A stretch of 64,000 nt of DNA, from positions 62,001 to 126,000 of the forward strand of contig JBPCSQ010000028.1 in the NCBI GenBank assembly GCA_051006995.1. The letters are read 5' to 3'. How positions within the stretch are numbered: position 1 is the first letter of the stretch; each line of letters begins with the position of its first letter. The DNA is from JAIQGF01 sp051006995 (GTDB lineage: Bacteria; Acidobacteriota; Terriglobia; Terriglobales; Acidobacteriaceae). The notes under the pieces were generated by a model. It was not told where the DNA came from, made no database searches, and saw nothing but the letters and a program-made list of their open reading frames with translations. The position numbers were made by a program, and so were the translations under genes. Of this stretch, positions 61,873-64,000 are shown one piece after another.

Positions 61873-61989
61873 GCGATATTTCTCCTTCCTCCGATTTTGG
61901 AGGTACGTCACTCAGGTTAGTAACGCTGCGCCAGCACACCGTCCCAATGAGCGTGCGGGAGGGCGACCGCTGCCCTCCCGGTCTGCTTC

Positions 61990-62060
61990 GTCTTGTTACG
62001 TTGTGTTACGTCGTGCTGTGTTGCGTTGCGTTGTGTTGTGTTACGTCGTGCTGTGCTGTG
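61990..62060. repeat. Pentamer-like tandem repeat tract (TTGYG/TTACG/TCGTG/CTGTG)
   Basis: Five-base units of related type are tiled without gaps from about 61994. A 20-mer TTGTGTTACGTCGTGCTGTG occurs at 62001-62020 and again at 62036-62055 (35-bp period). It lies between the 61872 gene start and the 62123 gene. It may be a slippage-prone spacer or protein-binding array. Confidence 0.6.
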
Positions 62061-62122
62061 TGCGGCCCTCACAAAGCGAGTGTGCCTCGCACCGCCACTG
62101 CCGTCGAGTAGAATGAGTAACG

Positions 62123-62713
62123 ATGGATAAAGCCACTAGCCATTTCACGCAATCAAGGCGGCGTAAATATCCGGGGTGGCGCGAGTCTTTCCCTCTGATC
62201 GGATTCCTACTCCATGTGCAGGAGCCTCGGTACGACGAAGTCATGAACCTGCTACTCGACGTGCAACTCATCGAGGCGGTGACGCACAGGCGCGCCGGGC
62301 CGAAGCCCGAAGAGATGAATACGCTGCGCGAGGTCATCGAGGAAGTAGATCAGGCGTTCGCGCGCTACCCCGTCAGGTGGTCCTACTTTTGCGGCAGACT
62401 GGAGCTGTTCGGGCTAATTGAGGGTTACGAGGAGTTTGCCACCGACGACCTCGTCTTCGATGAACCGCGCGCCGTGCAGTCGATCGCGCGACTCGTTCAG
62501 CTTGGGCTCATTGGCCGCGTGCGGCCATGCGAACACTGCGAACGCTGGTTCTTCGCTCGGTTTAAGCATCAGGTCTTTTGCCGCCCGATTTGCCAGCAGC
62601 GCTGGCACGTCGAATCGGAAGGGGAAAAGAAACAGCGGGCTAAATACATGCGCGCTCGCCGACGAGAGGAACGCGAAGCAGAGCGGCGGAGTTGGGAAAA
62701 ACTGCGAAGGTGA
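62123..62713 (+). CDS. CGNR-like zinc-finger protein at the island end
   Basis: Protein of 196 residues. A helical N-terminal part (LLHVQEPRYDEVMNLLLDVQ) is followed by a zinc finger RVRPCEHCERWFFARFKHQV, FCRPICQQRWHVESE, and a strongly basic tail (RAKYMRARRREEREAERRSW). The pattern CxxC...CxxxC with an Arg/His-rich helix is CGNR-like, seen in DNA-binding regulators and phage-island proteins. It ends next to the right arm-type repeats (62714). Confidence 0.7.
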   Translation: MDKATSHFTQSRRRKYPGWRESFPLIGFLLHVQEPRYDEVMNLLLDVQLIEAVTHRRAGPKPEEMNTLREVIEEVDQAFARYPVRWSYFCGRLELFGLIEGYEEFATDDLVFDEPRAVQSIARLVQLGLIGRVRPCEHCERWFFARFKHQVFCRPICQQRWHVESEGEKKQRAKYMRARRREEREAERRSWEKLRR

Positions 62714-62782
62714 TTGTCGCCAAATTTGTCGCCAGTGTTTGCGTTCAACGCGGTTCAGGCCGGTTCAGGCTGGGTACGCAAA
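62714..62782 (+). repeat. Right-end arm-type repeats (TTGTCGCC x2 and GTACGCAAA)
   Basis: TTGTCGCC at 62714-62721 and 62726-62733 (12-bp period) and GTACGCAAA at 62774-62782. These match the left-end set at 47201-47252 in order and orientation; only the gap to GTACGCAAA differs (17 bp longer). A GGTTCAGGC direct repeat (62752 and 62762) lies between. Confidence 0.6.
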
Positions 62783-62828
62783 TGATTGATACGCCGTAAA
62801 GCGTTGGATTGACGACCCCGATTTTCGA

Positions 62829-62874
62829 ACTCATAATCCATTGGTCCTAGGTTCAAATCCTAGCGGGCCCACCA
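62829..62874 (+). repeat. attR, partial tRNA-Ile2 copy
   Basis: 46 bp matching 47086-47131 at 44 positions. The differences are 62848 (T for C) and 62862 (A for G), which are base-pairing partners in the T stem. No 5' half of a tRNA precedes it, so it is not a tRNA gene. Confidence 0.85.
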
Positions 62875-62891
62875 ACCGCGATTGCACCTGA

Positions 62892-63704
62892 ATGAAAACT
62901 GAAATTGAAGCGGCGGGAAAAACGGACGTTGGAATTGTTCGAAAGAACAATGAGGACAGCTACGCCTTCGACACCAAGCTTGGCGTGTTTGTTCTCTGCG
63001 ACGGCATGGGAGGGCAAGCTGCCGGTGAAGTTGCCAGCCGGCTGGCCGTCGAGGCCGTTCTCAATTATTTCCGCACGGCCGAGAAAACGGGAGCGTTCGC
63101 GCCGGTAGGAGAACCGGACCCTGCGCTCTCCCTGGCGGGAAGCGCCGTCCTGAGCGCCATCCGGCTTGCCAATACGGCGGTCATTGAAGCGGCAACAGGG
63201 AGCAGGAGCGGGATGGGCGCGACCATCGTGCTAGTGTTCGTCTCCGGCGACACCATTGCGGTTGGTCATGCCGGGGACAGCCGCGTCTACCTGCTGCGCG
63301 GCAGTGAGCTGCGCCAGCTCACGGTGGACCACTCACTGGTGATGGAACAAGTCCGCCGCGGCTACATGAAGCCGGAAGAGGCGGATCGCTCGCCGTTCCA
63401 GAACATCATCCTGCGCGCGTTAGGCCGCGATCCGGACCTCCAACCGGAGGTACAGGAGCTGACGGCCGAAGAAGGCGACCTGCTGCTTCTCGCGTGCGAC
63501 GGCCTCACGAAAGTAATTCCACGGCCGGAAATGCAAATACTCCTGACGCAAGAGAAGGATCTAGAAGCGGCCGCGGCCCTGCTGACCGAAACGGCCAAGC
63601 AGAACAACAGCGATGACAACATTACGTGCATCCTGGCCCGAGTGACGAAACGGCCGTGGTATTCGGTCGGGCACTCCAAGCACACGGCACAGGGTTCTCT
63701 GTAG
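62892..63704 (+). CDS. PP2C-type serine/threonine phosphatase
   Basis: Metal-dependent protein phosphatase of 270 residues. Motifs in order: KTDVGIVRKNNEDSYAFDTK, VLCDGMGGQAAGEVASRLAV (metal Asp), GHAGDSRVYLLRGSELRQLT, and NNSDDNITCILARVTK. It probably reverses Ser/Thr kinase signalling. It is the first gene right of the island and would have followed tRNA-Ile2 directly before integration. The Pro-less short C-terminus lacks extra domains. Confidence 0.93.
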   Translation: MKTEIEAAGKTDVGIVRKNNEDSYAFDTKLGVFVLCDGMGGQAAGEVASRLAVEAVLNYFRTAEKTGAFAPVGEPDPALSLAGSAVLSAIRLANTAVIEAATGSRSGMGATIVLVFVSGDTIAVGHAGDSRVYLLRGSELRQLTVDHSLVMEQVRRGYMKPEEADRSPFQNIILRALGRDPDLQPEVQELTAEEGDLLLLACDGLTKVIPRPEMQILLTQEKDLEAAAALLTETAKQNNSDDNITCILARVTKRPWYSVGHSKHTAQGSL

Positions 63705-63724
63705 CATCAGCCCGCGTCCGGCTA

Positions 63725-64000
63725 TTACTTTGCCGCGTTAATGGCCTGTACAGCAATCTTGCTGCCGGCAACATCTCCCGTAACTTTCACGCGCTGTCCG
63801 GCGAAGGCATCAAATTGCTTTTTGTCGCCGCTGAGGCTGTACACCTTGTCGCCGACAACGAGCCCATAGGTCCAATCGCCCTTCGTCTTCATACATTCGC
63901 GGACGCATTCGGCATCGCTCTTGCCGGGCATCATGTGCTTCTTGCCGCACATGGTATCGGTGACAATTCCGGTAAACGTCTGCGGCGCCGCGAACGCCAA
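63725..64000 (-). CDS. Secreted protein, DUF5818-like (partial, 5' end beyond window)
   Basis: C-terminal 91 residues on the minus strand; the start is beyond 64000, and the TTG at the edge is not taken as real. Text: TFTGIVTDTMCGKKHMMPGK, ECVRECMKTKGDWTYGLVVG and KVYSLSGDKKQFDAFAGQRV. A Cys triad and OB-like strands match secreted acidobacterial proteins of the DUF5818 type. A signal peptide is expected upstream. Confidence 0.7.
   Translation of the reverse strand: MAFAAPQTFTGIVTDTMCGKKHMMPGKSDAECVRECMKTKGDWTYGLVVGDKVYSLSGDKKQFDAFAGQRVKVTGDVAGSKIAVQAINAAK

Larger units (their letters stand above)
47086..62874. mobile_element. Integrated island at tRNA-Ile2, satellite-like (about 15.8 kb)
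   Basis: It is bounded by a 46-bp repeat of the tRNA-Ile2 3' end (47086-47131 and 62829-62874). It holds a tyrosine integrase, two small excisionase-like HTH genes, a TOTE-type primase and a large terminase. It also carries a methyltransferase/nuclease pair and a HEPN-type two-gene cassette. No portal, capsid, protease or tail gene is visible, so a phage satellite or strongly reduced prophage is the best reading. The flanking genes (YdjC-type deacetylase and tRNA on the left, PP2C on the right) are ordinary backbone. Confidence 0.88.

Noticed and set aside
61787..62116. Open frames across the pentamer repeats
   Set aside because: The proteins are Val/Leu/Cys/Arg low-complexity products of the repeat, with no ribosome site.
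62829..62874. Second tRNA-Ile2 gene
   Set aside because: It has no 5' half, D arm or acceptor 5' strand; it is an attachment-site copy.
1..64000. CRISPR array
   Set aside because: I saw no set of regularly spaced identical repeats with unique spacers and no cas gene. The GTATAC array and the pentamer tract do not have that layout.

Overview
The window looks like chromosome from an Acidobacteriota (Terriglobia-type) bacterium. This is inferred from high GC content, the gene repertoire, secreted proteins with a typical acidobacterial C-terminus, and many short degenerate repeats between genes. No alignment was run, so the phylum is an inference. The backbone carries conserved housekeeping clusters. 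One is yicC-gmk-rpoZ-coaBC-udg-priA (20247 down to 13683, minus strand). Another is the LPS-export/sigma-54 cluster lptC/A-lptB-rpoN-hpf-rapZ (29026 down to 22386, minus strand), followed by an MsbA-type ABC exporter. holB, tmk, rnhB, an HU-family protein and an Hfq-like protein also lie in the left third.

Region by region: 1-13.6 kb holds a LuxR-type regulator, an FkbM methyltransferase, secreted or membrane peptidases (M20, CPBP, M61, M50), Hfq-like, holB, tmk, rnhB and HU. 13.7-29 kb holds the two housekeeping clusters. 29-47 kb is mixed: an MFS exporter, DoxX, a beta-hydroxyacid dehydrogenase, tRNA-Leu(CAG), a secreted glycoside hydrolase, a lone histidine-kinase DHp-like protein, sugar nucleotidyltransferase and glycosyltransferase genes, OsmC, a parS-like palindrome, an FmdE-like protein, an HD-GYP response regulator, a BON-domain protein, an M28 peptidase and a YdjC-type deacetylase. 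It ends at tRNA-Ile2(CAU).

47.09-62.87 kb is an integrated mobile island of about 15.8 kb. It is bounded by the 3' part of tRNA-Ile2 and a 46-bp imperfect copy of that part. It carries a tyrosine integrase, two excisionase/AlpA-like HTH genes, a TOTE-type archaeo-eukaryotic primase and a phage large terminase, but I see no capsid, portal or tail gene. That suggests a phage satellite or reduced prophage. Its cargo looks defensive: an EcoRI-family adenine methyltransferase coupled to a DUF262-HNH nuclease, and a two-gene cassette whose second product ends in a HEPN/Abi_C-like domain with an R-x4-H motif. Six exact GTATAC sites and three near copies sit in 228 bp directly upstream of the methyltransferase.

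Right of the island the backbone resumes with a PP2C-type phosphatase and a partial secreted protein cut by the window edge. The strongest candidates for something new are the HEPN cassette and the GTATAC array with its methyltransferase/nuclease pair.
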